In this document: positions 5,420-5,642 of the stretch, in pieces | Layout: the number at the start of each line of letters is the position of its first letter | Numbering within the stretch: position 1 is the stretch's first letter | NCBI GenBank assembly: GCA_938048925.1 | Contig: CALITV010000021.1 | Span: 1-5,642, forward strand | Length of the DNA: 5,642 bases | Direction of reading: 5' to 3' | DNA from: an uncultured bacterium | Lineage (GTDB): Bacteria > UBP6 > UBA1177 > JAKLFG01 | Made by a program: the position numbers and the translations under genes | The notes under the pieces: model-generated | The model's database searches: none | What the model saw: only the letters and a program-made list of their open reading frames with translations | Told to the model about the DNA's origin: nothing

Positions 5420-5642
5420 CGTCACCTCCATGGTCCATCTGCCGGTATAGCGCCGCAAGAGACGATTTCAAGTATTTCATGACGGCGCTTGTAAACACAG
5501 GCGATCGGTACCGAGCGAGCGAGTTGTTCTGCCAGAGCGGTTCATTCTCGAAATCTTCAGTGCTTTCGGAAAGATGCTCGGCAAACAGGGATGTCCCGGG
5601 GATCGGGCTGAACTCGTTGAGATAGGGACGCGCACCCGCCGC
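5388..5642 (-). CDS. Radical SAM enzyme, C-terminal end (possibly B12-binding type; partial at window edge)
   Basis: Reading from the right edge, an open frame gives 84 residues ending at TAG 5390-5388; the start lies outside the window. The peptide contains YLNEFSPIPGTSLF followed by NEPLWQNNS. The first segment resembles the late (I/V)PIPGT motif common near the end of the radical SAM barrel in many family members. The 'EPL..NN' element is seen in C-terminal regions of some B12-binding radical SAM proteins. The catalytic CxxxCxxC motif and any cobalamin domain would be upstream, so they cannot be checked here and the reaction cannot be named. The last 32 bp overlap the SecB-like gene in another frame. 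The final residues (HGGDDGYQTG onward) look like a non-conserved tail, shaped by encoding the next gene's ribosome site. Confidence 0.7.
   Translation of the reverse strand, partial: AAGARPYLNEFSPIPGTSLFAEHLSESTEDFENEPLWQNNSLARYRSPVFTSAVMKYLKSSLAALYRQMDHGGDDGYQTGPRRY
5422..5429 (-). promoter_or_regulatory. Shine-Dalgarno site of the SecB-like gene, inside the upstream gene
   Basis: GGAGGTGA on the minus strand lies 5 nt (from GGAGG) before ATG 5419. It is embedded in the 3' coding region of the radical SAM gene, which fits translational coupling and decides the start among three nearby in-frame ATGs. Confidence 0.75.

Noticed and set aside
4934..5482. Plus-strand open frame of 182 codons opposite the SecB-like gene
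   Set aside because: The minus frame has SecB-like features, a strong Shine-Dalgarno site and operon overlap; the plus frame has none.

Overview
The window is GC-rich, bacterial-looking DNA (about 60% GC by eye) from a probable anaerobe. The reason is a complete iron-sulfur flavoenzyme set of the kind strict anaerobes use to couple NADH, NADPH and ferredoxin. The phylum cannot be read from this much sequence. The window holds two oppositely oriented gene blocks that converge near position 3980.

Left block, plus strand, 1-3951: three genes joined by ATGA stop/start overlaps. They are the C-terminal end of a HydC/NuoE-like [2Fe-2S] subunit (to 185), a HydB/NuoF-like FMN and NADH-binding subunit with an added C-terminal two-cluster ferredoxin domain (182-1921), and a 677-residue fusion protein (1918-3951). 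The fusion carries a NuoG-type [2Fe-2S] domain, a GltD/NfnB-type FAD/NADPH oxidoreductase and several further Fe-S motifs. HydB- and HydC-like subunits combined with an NfnB-like subunit, and no hydrogenase H-cluster domain, match the architecture known for the Sporomusa-type transhydrogenase (StnABC) and the related NfnABC enzymes of the Bfu group. The likely job is reversible electron bifurcation/confurcation between NADH, NADPH and ferredoxin in the cytoplasm. This is inferred from domains only. A short GC hairpin with a T-run follows the last gene.

Right block, minus strand, 5642-4010: read from the right edge, it starts with the C-terminal 84 residues of a probable radical SAM (possibly B12-binding type) enzyme, a reading frame open to the window edge. 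A small SecB-fold protein overlaps it by 32 bp. Next comes a 255-bp gap with a good sigma70-type promoter and a two-copy direct-repeat module. Last is a TPR-like protein with a short hydrophobic N-terminal segment.

The two blocks meet in a 58-bp convergent intergenic region holding the plus-strand terminator. Next to it is a perfect 14-bp inverted repeat whose 9-nt loop is exactly the last two codons plus the stop codon of the TPR-like gene. The most notable points are the NfnB-like fusion with its unusual cluster-ligand layout, the stop-codon hairpin, the repeat-bearing leader of the TPR-like gene, and the SecB-like protein coupled to a radical SAM gene.
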